This document shows positions 35,455 to 44,027 of a stretch of 64,000 nucleotides of DNA, piece by piece. Made by a program: the position numbers and the translations under genes. Each line of letters begins with the position of its first letter. The first letter of the stretch is position 1. The DNA is from Jiella flava (GTDB lineage: Bacteria > Pseudomonadota > Alphaproteobacteria > Rhizobiales > Rhizobiaceae), in contig NZ_JAFMPP010000005.1 of assembly GCF_017349315.1 (NCBI RefSeq), positions 62,001 to 126,000 of the forward strand. Direction: 5' to 3'. The notes under the pieces were generated by a model, which made no database searches, was not told the DNA's origin, and saw nothing but the letters and a program-made list of their open reading frames with translations.

Positions 35455-36912
35455 ATGGACGTCATCGAAGACATGCCGCTTTTGCGGCAGAAGGCGCTGA
35501 TCGGCGGCGAATGGGTGAGCGCGGACAACGGCGAAACGGTCGCCGTCAGCAACCCGGCGAACGGCGCTTCTCTCGGCACCGTTCCGGCCATGGGGGCGGC
35601 GGAAACCAAGCGCGCCATCGCTGCCGCCGAAGAGGCTTTTCGCAGCTGGAGCAAGCGCACCCATGCCGAGCGGGCGTCGCTGCTGATGGCGTGGTTCGAT
35701 CTGATGGTGAAGCACGAGGATGAACTCGCCACCATCCTGACCCTGGAGCAGGGCAAGCCTTTTGCCGAGGCCGTCGGCGAAATCCGCTACGGCGCCTCCT
35801 TCGTCAAATGGTTCGGCGAGGAAGCCCGCCGCATCAATGGCGGGATCATCCCGTCGCCGACGCCGGATCGCCGGATCGTCGTCCTCAAGCAACCGGTTGG
35901 TGTCTGCGGCATCATCACCCCGTGGAATTTCCCCAATGCGATGATTACCCGCAAGGTGGCGCCGGGCCTCGCCGCTGGTTGCACCATGGTGATCAAGCCT
36001 TCGGAGATGACCCCCTATTCGGCGCTCGCGCTGGGCTTGCTCGCCGAGAAGGCCGGCATCCCGGCCGGTGTCATCAATATCGTCACCGGCATGCCGACCG
36101 GCATCGGCAGCGCGATCACGGCCAGCGAGACCGTGCGCAAGCTGAGCTTCACCGGCTCGACCAAGGTCGGATCGCTGCTGATGGCGCAGTGCGCTCCGAC
36201 CGTTAAGCGCCTCAGCCTGGAGCTTGGGGGCAACGCGCCCTTCATCGTCTTCGACGATGCCGATCTCGACAAGGCGGTCGAAGGCGCGCTGATCTCGAAA
36301 TTCCGCAACGGCGGCCAGACCTGCGTCTGCGCCAATCGGATCCTCGTCCAGTCCGGCATCCACGACGCCTTCGTCGCCAAGCTGTCGGCCAGGGTTATGG
36401 CGATGCAGGTCGGCCCGGGGATGGCCGAGGGGACGGTCATCGGTCCGATGATAAACCGTGCGGCGGTGGAGAAGATCAATCGCCATGTCGACGATGCGCT
36501 GTCTAACGGCGCCAAAGTCGCCCATGAGCCGGTGAAGCTGCCGGACGGGCCGCAATATGCGGCGCCGATGGTCCTGACCGGTGCTACGACCGACATGCAG
36601 CTGGCTTCGGAAGAAACCTTCGGTCCGGTGGCGCCGATCTTCCGCTTCGAAAAAGAAGAGGAAGCCATCGCGATCGCCAATGGCACGCCGTTCGGTCTAG
36701 CTTCCTATTTCTATACGCAGGATCTCGCCCGCAGCTGGCGGGTCGGCGAGGCGCTGGAATTCGGCATGGTCGGTCTGAACACCGGCCTGATCGCTACCGA
36801 AGTCGCGCCGTTCGGCGGCGTGAAGCTCTCGGGGCTTGGCCGCGAGGGCGCCGAAATCGGCATTGAGGAATATTTGGAGACCAAGGCGTTCCACATCGCC
36901 GGCCTGAACTGA
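35455..36912 (+). CDS. gabD: Succinate-semialdehyde dehydrogenase (NADP+), GabD-type
   Basis: A 485-residue aldehyde dehydrogenase oxidising succinate semialdehyde to succinate, the second step of GABA catabolism. The family sequence is near-complete: ITPWNFPNAMITRK (154-167), SFTGSTKVG (231-239), LELGGNAP with E256, and GGQTCVCANR with catalytic C290. C292 next to it gives the Cys-X-Cys pair that acts as a redox switch in SSADH. ATG 35455 has AGGAG 10-11 bases upstream; a TTG at 35425 is less likely. It stands alone, followed by a repeat and a good terminator. Confidence 0.92.
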   Translation: MDVIEDMPLLRQKALIGGEWVSADNGETVAVSNPANGASLGTVPAMGAAETKRAIAAAEEAFRSWSKRTHAERASLLMAWFDLMVKHEDELATILTLEQGKPFAEAVGEIRYGASFVKWFGEEARRINGGIIPSPTPDRRIVVLKQPVGVCGIITPWNFPNAMITRKVAPGLAAGCTMVIKPSEMTPYSALALGLLAEKAGIPAGVINIVTGMPTGIGSAITASETVRKLSFTGSTKVGSLLMAQCAPTVKRLSLELGGNAPFIVFDDADLDKAVEGALISKFRNGGQTCVCANRILVQSGIHDAFVAKLSARVMAMQVGPGMAEGTVIGPMINRAAVEKINRHVDDALSNGAKVAHEPVKLPDGPQYAAPMVLTGATTDMQLASEETFGPVAPIFRFEKEEEAIAIANGTPFGLASYFYTQDLARSWRVGEALEFGMVGLNTGLIATEVAPFGGVKLSGLGREGAEIGIEEYLETKAFHIAGLN

Positions 36913-36941
36913 GCCGGCCTGAACTGACCGCATGCCGATCC

Positions 36942-37009
36942 AACGCATCGGCCCGAACATCGGAATCGGTTTCCGGGGTGGCGCGTTGTTTCCATGAGTG
37001 AGAGCGTGC
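36942..37009 (+). repeat. Interspersed REP-like repeat, copy 3 (diverged)
   Basis: AACGCATCGGCCCGAACATC then GGAATCGGTTTCCGG matches the 5' third of copies 1 and 2; the rest has diverged but keeps ATGAGTGAGAGCGTG at the place of the conserved GAGTGAGAG. It lies between gabD and its terminator. Confidence 0.6.
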
Positions 37010-37010
37010 C

Positions 37011-37045
37011 AAGGCCGGCGCCCATCTTGGGGGCGTCGGCCTTTT
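37011..37045 (+). terminator. Intrinsic terminator after gabD
   Basis: AAGGCCGGCGCCC pairs with GGGCGTCGGCCTT (one G-T) and is followed by TTTTGTG. It is downstream of gabD (plus strand) and about 120 bases from the end of the convergent ugpQ gene. Confidence 0.75.
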
Positions 37046-37165
37046 GTGTTTGGGCGCAGCCGCCTTGCGCGATCGGCACGTGCGGCGGAACTCGTTGCAG
37101 GGGCGGCGGCACGCCGCGACGAGAATGAAAACCCGCAGCGCCGTTTCAAATGGCGCTTCCGGCGA

Positions 37166-38029
37166 TCAGCCGGCGGCCGCACCGCGCTCCGTGAGCCAGC
37201 GCCTGAACGCCGCCGACAGATCGGTCTGGATCGCCCCGACGCCGCAATCGATCAGTGTGCCCCAGACGTCATCTGGGCTTTGTGCCGCACGGCTGTCGCA
37301 AAAGTCGACGTTGTAGGACACGTCGAGCGTGTTGACCCACAGCCGAATGTCCTGGCGTTCCAGTTCGGCGCGGGCGGTCTGCAAATCCGCGAGCCGCTCG
37401 AACTTGACCTCGACCATGCTCGCCCCGAGCGGCTCGATGCGGCGCAGATCTTCGGCGAATTGGCCCGGCCGGGCGTTCATCAACGGCATATGGTTGACTT
37501 TGCCGATGAGCTCCAGCCGTTCGGCGAGGTGATATTTTTCGTCCGGATTGACCTCGGTCTTCATGATCACGTCTTCGGTCATGCCGAGATCGACGACGAG
37601 ATCGGCAACGGCGACGAGATCGCGGCCATATTTCGTGTCGATATTGACGGTGATCCGACCGCGCGCCGCTTCCAGGGCTTCGGCAAGAAGCGGGATGGTT
37701 TCGTTGCTGGGGGTGGCATCCGGACCGCCGGCCCCCGTCAAAAGCGCTTTATTCTGGATAGCGGCATAGGGGAGTTTCGCCACGATGCCGTTGCCGGTCG
37801 TCGTCCGATCGATGGCGTCGTCATGCATGACGACGAGGACGTCGTCGGCGGTTGACTGGGCGTCGATCTCGACAATGTCAACCCCCAGGGCGATCGCGGC
37901 CTCGATCGCGGCGAGCGAATTTTCCGGTGCGCGGGTCCAGACGCCGCGATGCGCGACAGTGAGAACGTTCGGATTTCTGCGGGAGATGAGGGCGTCGAGA
38001 CGGCCGCCGGCGTTCTTGGGAGGCAGCAT
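37166..38029 (-). CDS. ugpQ: Glycerophosphodiester phosphodiesterase
   Basis: A 287-residue GDPD enzyme that hydrolyses glycerophosphodiesters to glycerol-3-phosphate and an alcohol. The catalytic pattern is complete: AHRG (26-29), APENSLAA, VEIDAQ (E54, D56) and MHDD (68-71). No signal peptide is present, so it acts in the cytosol, like UgpQ of enteric bacteria. It is the last gene of the ugp cluster, 147 bases after ugpC, and convergent with gabD. Confidence 0.88.
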   Translation of the reverse strand: MLPPKNAGGRLDALISRRNPNVLTVAHRGVWTRAPENSLAAIEAAIALGVDIVEIDAQSTADDVLVVMHDDAIDRTTTGNGIVAKLPYAAIQNKALLTGAGGPDATPSNETIPLLAEALEAARGRITVNIDTKYGRDLVAVADLVVDLGMTEDVIMKTEVNPDEKYHLAERLELIGKVNHMPLMNARPGQFAEDLRRIEPLGASMVEVKFERLADLQTARAELERQDIRLWVNTLDVSYNVDFCDSRAAQSPDDVWGTLIDCGVGAIQTDLSAAFRRWLTERGAAAG

Positions 38030-38176
38030 GGGGATGGTCTTTCATTGCGGATTGTGCTCGGCGCGTCATCCTGTTCTTTTGCGGGAGAGATCGATGACGC
38101 GCAGCTTCGGTGGACAGGCGGTGAAGGCTCGGACGGGATCTCGGTTTGTCTCGTCAGCGAGGCCGGGTTGGCAATG

Positions 38177-39253
38177 TCAGGTGGGGGGAAATGCGATGCG
38201 CTGGCCGCTCGGATCGAACAATGCCAGTGATTCGGTGTTGATGTCGAAGCGGATGGCATCGCCCGGATTCCATCCGGCTTTCGCCTCCGGTGCCACCGCC
38301 GAGATCCGCCCATGTTCGGTCTCAAGATGATAGACAACCTCGCGGCCAAGCCGTTCGATGCCACTGACGGCTCCCGTGTGAGAGCCCGAGCCCAGCCGCA
38401 AGGCAGTCGGTTGAACGCCGAGGGTGATACTGCCGTTCGGGCAGGGCGCTTCCAAGAGAGACGCCTCGCCAAGGCAGACCACGCCATTTGACACATTCGC
38501 CTCCAGAAGGTTCATTGGCGGCGATCCGATGAATTTGGCGACGAAGGTCGTCTGCGGGTTGTGGTAGATCTCTTCGGGTGTCCCGGACTGTTCGATCCGG
38601 CCCTGATTCATCACCACGATCCGGTCCGCAAGGGTCATCGCCTCCACCTGGTCGTGGGTGACGAAGACCGAAGTCGCGCCGATCGCCCGATGTAGGCGGC
38701 TGATCTCCAGCCGCATGTCGGTGCGCAATTGGGCGTCAAGATTGCTCAGCGGTTCGTCGAATAAGAGCACGCGCGGTTTGCGCACGATCGCCCGGCCGAT
38801 CGCCACCCGTTGGCGCTGGCCACCGGAAAGTTCGGCCGGCTTGCGGGCAAGCAGATCGGCAAGGCCAAGCGAAGCGGCGGTTTCGCGCACCATGGTTTCG
38901 CGTTCGGGGCGCGGCACCCCCTTCAGCTTCAACCCGTAACCGATGTTCTGCAGCACCGTCATATGCGGGTAGAGCGCATAGTTCTGGAACACCATCGCCA
39001 CGCCGCGATCTTTCGGCGGCAGCTTTTCGACCGGGGTGCCGCCGATCGATACCGATCCGGAGCCGAGAGACTCCAGGCCGGCAATCATGCGCAGCAGCGT
39101 GGACTTCCCGCAGCCTGACGGGCCGAGTACGACGGTGAACGCGCCAGCGGCGAAGTCGAGCGAGAGGTCACGGATCACCTCGCTCGAACCGTAACTTTTT
39201 GAGACGCCTTTGAGCGAGATCGCGCTCGCGGCGGCGTGTTCGTGCGTCGACAT
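38177..39253 (-). CDS. ugpC: sn-Glycerol-3-phosphate ABC importer ATPase
   Basis: A 358-residue CUT1-type ATPase with Walker A GPSGCGKS, Q-loop in MVFQNYALYPHM, signature LSGGQRQR, Walker B LLFDEPLSNLD and a regulatory MalK-like C-terminal domain. ATG 39253 is preferred because AGAAGG lies 10 bases before it; an ATG three codons earlier sits almost on that site. It energises UgpA/UgpE. Sugar-family CUT1 ATPases are interchangeable by sequence; the assignment rests on the neighbouring ugpQ and permeases. Confidence 0.88.
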   Translation of the reverse strand: MSTHEHAAASAISLKGVSKSYGSSEVIRDLSLDFAAGAFTVVLGPSGCGKSTLLRMIAGLESLGSGSVSIGGTPVEKLPPKDRGVAMVFQNYALYPHMTVLQNIGYGLKLKGVPRPERETMVRETAASLGLADLLARKPAELSGGQRQRVAIGRAIVRKPRVLLFDEPLSNLDAQLRTDMRLEISRLHRAIGATSVFVTHDQVEAMTLADRIVVMNQGRIEQSGTPEEIYHNPQTTFVAKFIGSPPMNLLEANVSNGVVCLGEASLLEAPCPNGSITLGVQPTALRLGSGSHTGAVSGIERLGREVVYHLETEHGRISAVAPEAKAGWNPGDAIRFDINTESLALFDPSGQRIAFPPT

Positions 39254-39290
39254 CAATGACATTCCTTCTGACCGCTTCGACGAAGGGCGA

Positions 39291-40217
39291 TTATTTTTCG
39301 CCGATGACCAGGCCGCGGACGATCAGACGTTGCAGCAAGGCGATGACGATCAAGGGAGGGATGATGACCAAAAGGGCGGCGGCCATCATGTACTGATATT
39401 CCGGGCTCTGGCCCGAGTTGAAGGCCGTCTGGAATTCGGTGAGGCCGACGACGGCCGGCTCCATCCGCGGATCTGTCGCGATCATCAGCGGCCAGATCAG
39501 CTGGTTCCACGCACTTTCGAACATGATCACCGTCAGCGCGCCGAGCGGCGCCTTGGAGAGCGGCAAAAGGATGTCGATCAAAAACCGGACCGGGCCGGCG
39601 CCATCCATCCGCGCCGCCTGGCTGAGTTCGCGCGGGATGCTTTGGAAGAACTGGCGGAACAGGAACGTTCCGGTTGCCGTGGCGATCAGCGGCAGCGCCA
39701 TCCCGACATAGGTGTTGAGGAGATTGACCTCGAGGCTGAGCCGCATGCCGGTCAGCATCTCGATGAGGTCATTGACGCCGGTGATATCGATCAGGTCCTG
39801 GAATGGCGTGAAGACGTTCGAGGCGACGGCATAGGTCGAAACGATGCGCACCTCGATCGGCATCATCATCGTGGCCAGGATCATGCCGAAGATCACCGTT
39901 TTGCCCTTGAGGTCGAAATAGACGATGGCGAAGGCGCTGAGCACCGAGACGATCGCCTTGCCGCTGGTGACCAACACCGCGATGATCATGCTGTTGATGA
40001 CCTGCTGAGGGATGTCGGTCTGGAACAGTACGTGGTGAAGATTGGCGAACAGCGCGGTCCCAGGACGCAGCGGCATGCCTTGGACAACCGTCGCAAAGGT
40101 CGACGTCGCCGTGGTGACGACCAGATAGAAAGGGCCGAGGGCGAAGAGAATGCCGATCGCGAGAACAATTGTCGCTGCTCGGTCGATCGAACGGGTGGTC
40201 TCGATCATGGCCGTCAC
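39291..40217 (-). CDS. ugpE: sn-Glycerol-3-phosphate ABC importer permease UgpE
   Basis: A 308-residue CUT1 permease with six membrane segments. The coupling loop is SQAARMDGAGPVRFLIDILL. The start overlaps the ugpA stop by 4 bases (ATGA). It pairs with UgpA to form the channel. Confidence 0.87.
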   Translation of the reverse strand: MTAMIETTRSIDRAATIVLAIGILFALGPFYLVVTTATSTFATVVQGMPLRPGTALFANLHHVLFQTDIPQQVINSMIIAVLVTSGKAIVSVLSAFAIVYFDLKGKTVIFGMILATMMMPIEVRIVSTYAVASNVFTPFQDLIDITGVNDLIEMLTGMRLSLEVNLLNTYVGMALPLIATATGTFLFRQFFQSIPRELSQAARMDGAGPVRFLIDILLPLSKAPLGALTVIMFESAWNQLIWPLMIATDPRMEPAVVGLTEFQTAFNSGQSPEYQYMMAAALLVIIPPLIVIALLQRLIVRGLVIGEK

Positions 40218-41101
40218 CGTGCGTAGTTGACGCGCCGCTCGAGCAGGGCAAACTGCGCGACGACGATGAAAATGAACAGAAGCATCAAGATCAGCGACTG
40301 CGTCGAACTGCCGGAGAGGTCGTAGCCGCGGAAGCCGTCGACGAAGATCTTATAGACGAGCTGGTTGGTGGAATTGCCGGGGCCGCCATGGGTCATCGAT
40401 TCGATCAGCTTGAAGGCCTGGTTGAAGCTTTCGTTGAACTCGATGACGATGCACAGGAAGATTTGCGGCGTGAGCAGCGGAAGCTGCAGGTCGAGGAGTC
40501 GGCGCCAGGGGCCGGCGCCGTCGACGGCTGCGGCTTGGTGGTAGCTCTCCGGGATGGCTTGCAGGCCGGCCAGCAGGATCGCGAAGTCGATCGGTATCCG
40601 GCCCCACATATAGGCGATGTTCAGCAGAATATTCGCGTCGAAGCCGTCGAGCACCGGATTCCACAGACCCGGTGACAGGGTGTTCAGCCAGGAGAAGACG
40701 CCGGTGGCCGGATTGAACAGATAGCTCAACACCACGCCCGCCGAGGCACCGGCCAGCGCCTGGGGCCAGAACAGCACATTGCGGGCAAAGCCGGACAGTC
40801 GCAGCTTGCGATCAGCCGCGACCGCCAGGACAAAGGAGAACAGGACCGTCGCGGCCGATGCAGTCAGCATGAAGACCAGCGAGCGGCCCGCAGCGGCGTA
40901 GAACTCGGTATCCTGGAACAGCCGCTGGAAATTGGCGAGGCCGACGAATTCCGCACTTCCACCAAATGGACGCTCCAGGAAGAAACTCCATTTGAGACCG
41001 ATCACCACCGGCCAATAGAAGAACAGGAAGATGAGAAGGAGCTGGGGCAGCGATAAAAGGATCGGCCACCATCGCCCTTGAAACTGTCCGTCGCGCGCCA
41101 T
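40214..41101 (-). CDS. ugpA: sn-Glycerol-3-phosphate ABC importer permease UgpA
   Basis: A 295-residue CUT1 permease. ATG 41101 follows AAAGGG and gives a proper start (MARDGQFQGRWWPILLSLPQ); the open frame runs 34 codons further into the hairpin region. The coupling loop reads YHQAAAVDGAGPWRRLLDLQ. It follows ugpB after an 80-base gap that holds a long hairpin. Confidence 0.87.
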   Translation of the reverse strand: MARDGQFQGRWWPILLSLPQLLLIFLFFYWPVVIGLKWSFFLERPFGGSAEFVGLANFQRLFQDTEFYAAAGRSLVFMLTASAATVLFSFVLAVAADRKLRLSGFARNVLFWPQALAGASAGVVLSYLFNPATGVFSWLNTLSPGLWNPVLDGFDANILLNIAYMWGRIPIDFAILLAGLQAIPESYHQAAAVDGAGPWRRLLDLQLPLLTPQIFLCIVIEFNESFNQAFKLIESMTHGGPGNSTNQLVYKIFVDGFRGYDLSGSSTQSLILMLLFIFIVVAQFALLERRVNYAR

Positions 41102-41134
41102 GTCTGAAGCCCTTTCGTCGTCTCGCTTACGAGA

Positions 41135-41165
41135 GGATCGGACGCGGCAGCGCCGCGTCCGATCC
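41135..41165 (-). promoter_or_regulatory. Perfect 14-bp stem hairpin between ugpB and ugpA
   Basis: GGATCGGACGCGGC (41135-41148) and GCCGCGTCCGATCC (41152-41165) pair without mismatch around a 3-base loop, 15 bases after the ugpB stop on the minus strand. No T run follows. A stem of this strength should protect the ugpB message from 3' decay and reduce transcription into ugpA. Confidence 0.8.
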
Positions 41166-41180
41166 GGTCTCGGCGATGGT

Positions 41181-42503
41181 TCAGGGCATCTTGGCGCCGG
41201 CATAGGTGGCGGCGAAGCGCTTCAACATTTCGTCGCCACGGGCCGCAGCCGCGTCGAGGGCCTGCTGCGGGGTGCTTTCGCCGGAGAAGACCTTGGTGAT
41301 CTCTGCGCGGAAGACTTCACGGAACTGAACGAAGAAGCCGAGGCGGATGCCGCGGGTGTCGGCGTTACCCGGAAAGTTCAGCGACTCGACGCCGAGTTCC
41401 GCGGCCTTCTTGCGCTCCGGATAATTGGCGAGGCCGCCATTTTCCATGAGCTTCACGCCGGATTTCGTCACCGGCAGATAGCCGGTATTGATCACCATCT
41501 GCATCTGCTGCTCGGGCGAACGCAGGAACGCCAGGAAGGCCGCGACGGCCTTGTAGGTCTTGGCATCGAAGCCTTTCATCGCGTAGAGCGCGGCGCCGCC
41601 GACGAAGGTGTTATAGCGCTTGGTGCCGGCGAAGATCGGCAGGAGGTGAACCGAGAAGGCTGCCTTGCCCTTGAGGGCGAGAGCCGTGTCGGTGTAGCCG
41701 CCGGTCGAGTTCAGGATCATCGCGCATTCTTGCGAGTTGAATGCGTTCCGGTAGTCGCCGGCCTTGGTCTCGCGGCTGAGGGTGAACATACCCTGCTTGT
41801 GCCAGTCGGCGAGGTCGGTGATCAACTGGACTTCGAGGCCCTTGTTGAAGACGTATTTCGCGTCGAGGCCGTCATAGCCATTGTGCTCGCTGGCGATCGG
41901 AATGCCCTCGGCGGCGGAGAACTCCTCCATCACCCGCCACGGGTGGAGGTCACTGGTCAGCGCGCAGGCGACGCCGCTGGCCTTCAGCTTTTTGGCCGCC
42001 TCGCCGACTTCTTCCCACGTCTCAGGCGCTTTGGTGATGCCGGCCTTCTTCAGCATGTCGTCGTTGGTATAGAAAACCAGCGTCGAGGAATTGTAGGGCT
42101 GGCCGTAAAGCTCGCCGGACCGGGTGGCGTAATAGGATTTGGCGCCGCTGATATAGTCGTTCCAATCGACCTTCTGGCCCGCATCGGCGGCGATCTTGGT
42201 CACCGGAATTACGGCATTCGACAACAAAAGATCGAGGGTGCCGCCGTCGAAGAACTGAACCAGCGCTGGCTGGCGATTGGCACGATAGGCTGCGATCGCC
42301 TTCTGGAACAGGCTCTCATAGCTGTCCTGGTAGACGCAGTTGACGTGATATTGGCTTTGCGAGGCGTTGAAGTCATTGCACTGCGCCTCGACGGCGCGCT
42401 GGCCGGCGGCGTACCAGAAGTCAAAGTTGGTGGCAGCTTGGGCGGGTGCGCCGAGCGCCAAGGTGCCGGCGAATGCGGCGGCGGCAGCAAACATCGTTCT
42501 CAT
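41181..42503 (-). CDS. ugpB: sn-Glycerol-3-phosphate/glycerophosphodiester-binding protein
   Basis: A 440-residue periplasmic CUT1 binding protein with a Sec signal (MRTMFAAAAAFAGTLALGAP, cleavage near AQA-ATNF). The mature N-terminus FDFWYAAGQRAVEAQCNDFN and later GQPYNSSTLVFYTND, MLKKAGITKAPETWEE and GYLPVTKSG are those of UgpB. It heads the unit ugpB-ugpA-ugpE-ugpC-ugpQ and diverges from the ROK regulator. No Pho-box-like sequence is visible upstream. Confidence 0.9.
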   Translation of the reverse strand: MRTMFAAAAAFAGTLALGAPAQAATNFDFWYAAGQRAVEAQCNDFNASQSQYHVNCVYQDSYESLFQKAIAAYRANRQPALVQFFDGGTLDLLLSNAVIPVTKIAADAGQKVDWNDYISGAKSYYATRSGELYGQPYNSSTLVFYTNDDMLKKAGITKAPETWEEVGEAAKKLKASGVACALTSDLHPWRVMEEFSAAEGIPIASEHNGYDGLDAKYVFNKGLEVQLITDLADWHKQGMFTLSRETKAGDYRNAFNSQECAMILNSTGGYTDTALALKGKAAFSVHLLPIFAGTKRYNTFVGGAALYAMKGFDAKTYKAVAAFLAFLRSPEQQMQMVINTGYLPVTKSGVKLMENGGLANYPERKKAAELGVESLNFPGNADTRGIRLGFFVQFREVFRAEITKVFSGESTPQQALDAAAARGDEMLKRFAATYAGAKMP

Positions 42504-42577
42504 CGGGAGGTTCTCCAGTCAGGGACCGATCGGCTCGGCCATCGCCGCGTTAATACAGACTAGGTGTAGTTTTTGTG

Positions 42578-42627
42578 ACGACGCGGCAATTCGCCGTCGT
42601 GCGGAGACCTGATATCGGCTTGATATC
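42578..42627. promoter_or_regulatory. Operator candidates in the ugpB-ROK divergent promoter
   Basis: Two copies of TGATATC start at 42610 and 42621, 11 bases (one helical turn) apart. Just beside them, ACGACGCGGCAATTCGCC with GTCGT is an imperfect palindrome (42578-42600, outer 6-bp arms exact). They lie about 75-125 bases upstream of ugpB and are good places for the divergent ROK protein to bind. Confidence 0.4.
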
Positions 42628-42752
42628 AACGGTTTCATGATGAATTTCGAAGATTTTTTGCTATTTCTCGACAACGCCGCATGTTGAACTGCATGCCAAT
42701 TGATTATAACGCGATAGTTGTGGAAAATGGCTCGCTTCGTTGATGGAGCAGG

Positions 42753-43886
42753 ATGGGAATGGGCGGTCCCGCACCTCTCAAAAGCACGGCACGCAGCCGC
42801 AATGAGCGCATGATCCTGGAGGTCGTGCGGCGTAACGAAGCCATTGCGCGGGCTGCGATCACCGGCCATACCAATCTCACGCAGCAATCGGTCCATCGCA
42901 TTGTCGAAGAATTGATTCGCGACGATCTCCTGTTGCCTGGCGATCCGGTGCGCGGCATGCGCGGCCAGCCGAGCCCGCAGATCATGCTCGATAGCGATGC
43001 GCGATTTTCCCTCGGCATTTCCGTCAATACCGACTCGGCGACCATTTCTCTTTGCGACCTGAGTTGCCGGATCCGCGAGGAGGTCCGGCTGCGGGTGCGT
43101 CCGATGAGCCGGACACAAACCCTCAAGGAACTGCGCGCCATCGCCGACCGGTTGCTGGCGCGAAATGGGGTGTCCTTCGATCGCATCGTCGGTCTGGGAG
43201 CGGCCGTCGCCGGCTATTTTATCGCCGATCGTCGTCAGGTGAATGCACCCGAACCGCTGCGCGACTGGTCGCTGGTCGATCTCGAGCCGATGTTGGAAGA
43301 CGCGTTCGATCTCCCCGTGCGGCTTCAGAACAACGCGACCACGGCTGCGATAGCCGAGGCGTTGCGGGGGGTCGGCCTGCGCTGCCCGACCTTTGCCTAT
43401 CTGTCGTTCAATTACGGCTTTGGCGGTGGCGTGGTGGTCGAGGGACGTCCGCTTCTCGGCGCGAATGGCAATGCTGGCGAGATGAGTAGCATTCTCAGCC
43501 CCGACGAGTCGGAGAGCCGCCCGGCGCTACGTTATCTTCTCGACGCGGTGCGAGAAAATGGTGTCAGTGTCGATTCGGTGGAAGACCTCCATCTGCGTTT
43601 CGACCCCGCATGGCCGGGCGTCGACGCCTGGATTGCGCAAACGCTGCCGAGCTTGAACCGGGTGATCAATGCGCTGGCTGCCGTCGTCGATCCGCAGGCG
43701 ATCGTTTTTGGCGGGCAAATCCCGCCCGAACTCGGCCGCACGCTGATCGCGCGCGCCGGCTTCTGGGCGCGTCATCGCTACGGCGCCGGGCCGAAGCGGC
43801 CGGAGCTGTTGTTATCGCAGGTGACGGGCGATGCCGCAGCGGCGGGAGCGGCAATGCTGCCGCTTCGCGAGGCGTTCTTTGCGTGA
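42753..43886 (+). CDS. ROK-family transcriptional regulator
   Basis: A 377-residue ROK protein with an N-terminal winged helix (about 15-70: RMILEVVRRNEAIARAAITG, TQQSVHRIVEELIRDDLL) and a C-terminal actin-like fold (LQNNATTAAIAEALRG, FNYGFGGGVVVEGRPLLGAN). The phosphate loop DxGGT of sugar kinases is replaced (FSLGISVNTDSATI) and the Cys-rich zinc motif is absent, so it is a regulator and not a kinase. It is divergent from ugpB, 249 bases away, and is the obvious regulator of the ugp unit. Effector unknown; ROK regulators normally sense sugars or sugar phosphates. Confidence 0.86.
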   Translation: MGMGGPAPLKSTARSRNERMILEVVRRNEAIARAAITGHTNLTQQSVHRIVEELIRDDLLLPGDPVRGMRGQPSPQIMLDSDARFSLGISVNTDSATISLCDLSCRIREEVRLRVRPMSRTQTLKELRAIADRLLARNGVSFDRIVGLGAAVAGYFIADRRQVNAPEPLRDWSLVDLEPMLEDAFDLPVRLQNNATTAAIAEALRGVGLRCPTFAYLSFNYGFGGGVVVEGRPLLGANGNAGEMSSILSPDESESRPALRYLLDAVRENGVSVDSVEDLHLRFDPAWPGVDAWIAQTLPSLNRVINALAAVVDPQAIVFGGQIPPELGRTLIARAGFWARHRYGAGPKRPELLLSQVTGDAAAAGAAMLPLREAFFA

Positions 43887-43894
43887 GACCCTTT

Positions 43895-43933
43895 GGCCTG
43901 CGCGCCGTGCGTCCGACAAGGCGCGCAAAGGCC
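43895..43933. terminator. Strong hairpin between convergent genes
   Basis: GGCCT-GCGCGCC (43895-43906) pairs with GGCGCGC-AA-AGGCC (43920-43933) leaving a 2-base bulge. It lies 8 bases after the ROK stop and about 95 bases from the end of the convergent ATPase gene. It probably serves as a shared terminator, although no T run is present. Confidence 0.5.
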
Positions 43934-44027
43934 GCGCGATGTTATTGATTCGACTCATCAGCCTGAAAATCGGTTCCGGTTGCCGGGACGATGTCGTCGT
44001 GCGGTTGTCTTCGGCCAAACGGTTCGA

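Noticed and set aside
41100-42563. Plus-strand 487-codon open frame opposite ugpB
   Set aside because: Shadow of ugpB; no start context and no recognisable domains.
42504-42752. Pho box upstream of ugpB
   Set aside because: No CTGTCAT-type direct repeats with 11-bp periodicity were found by eye.
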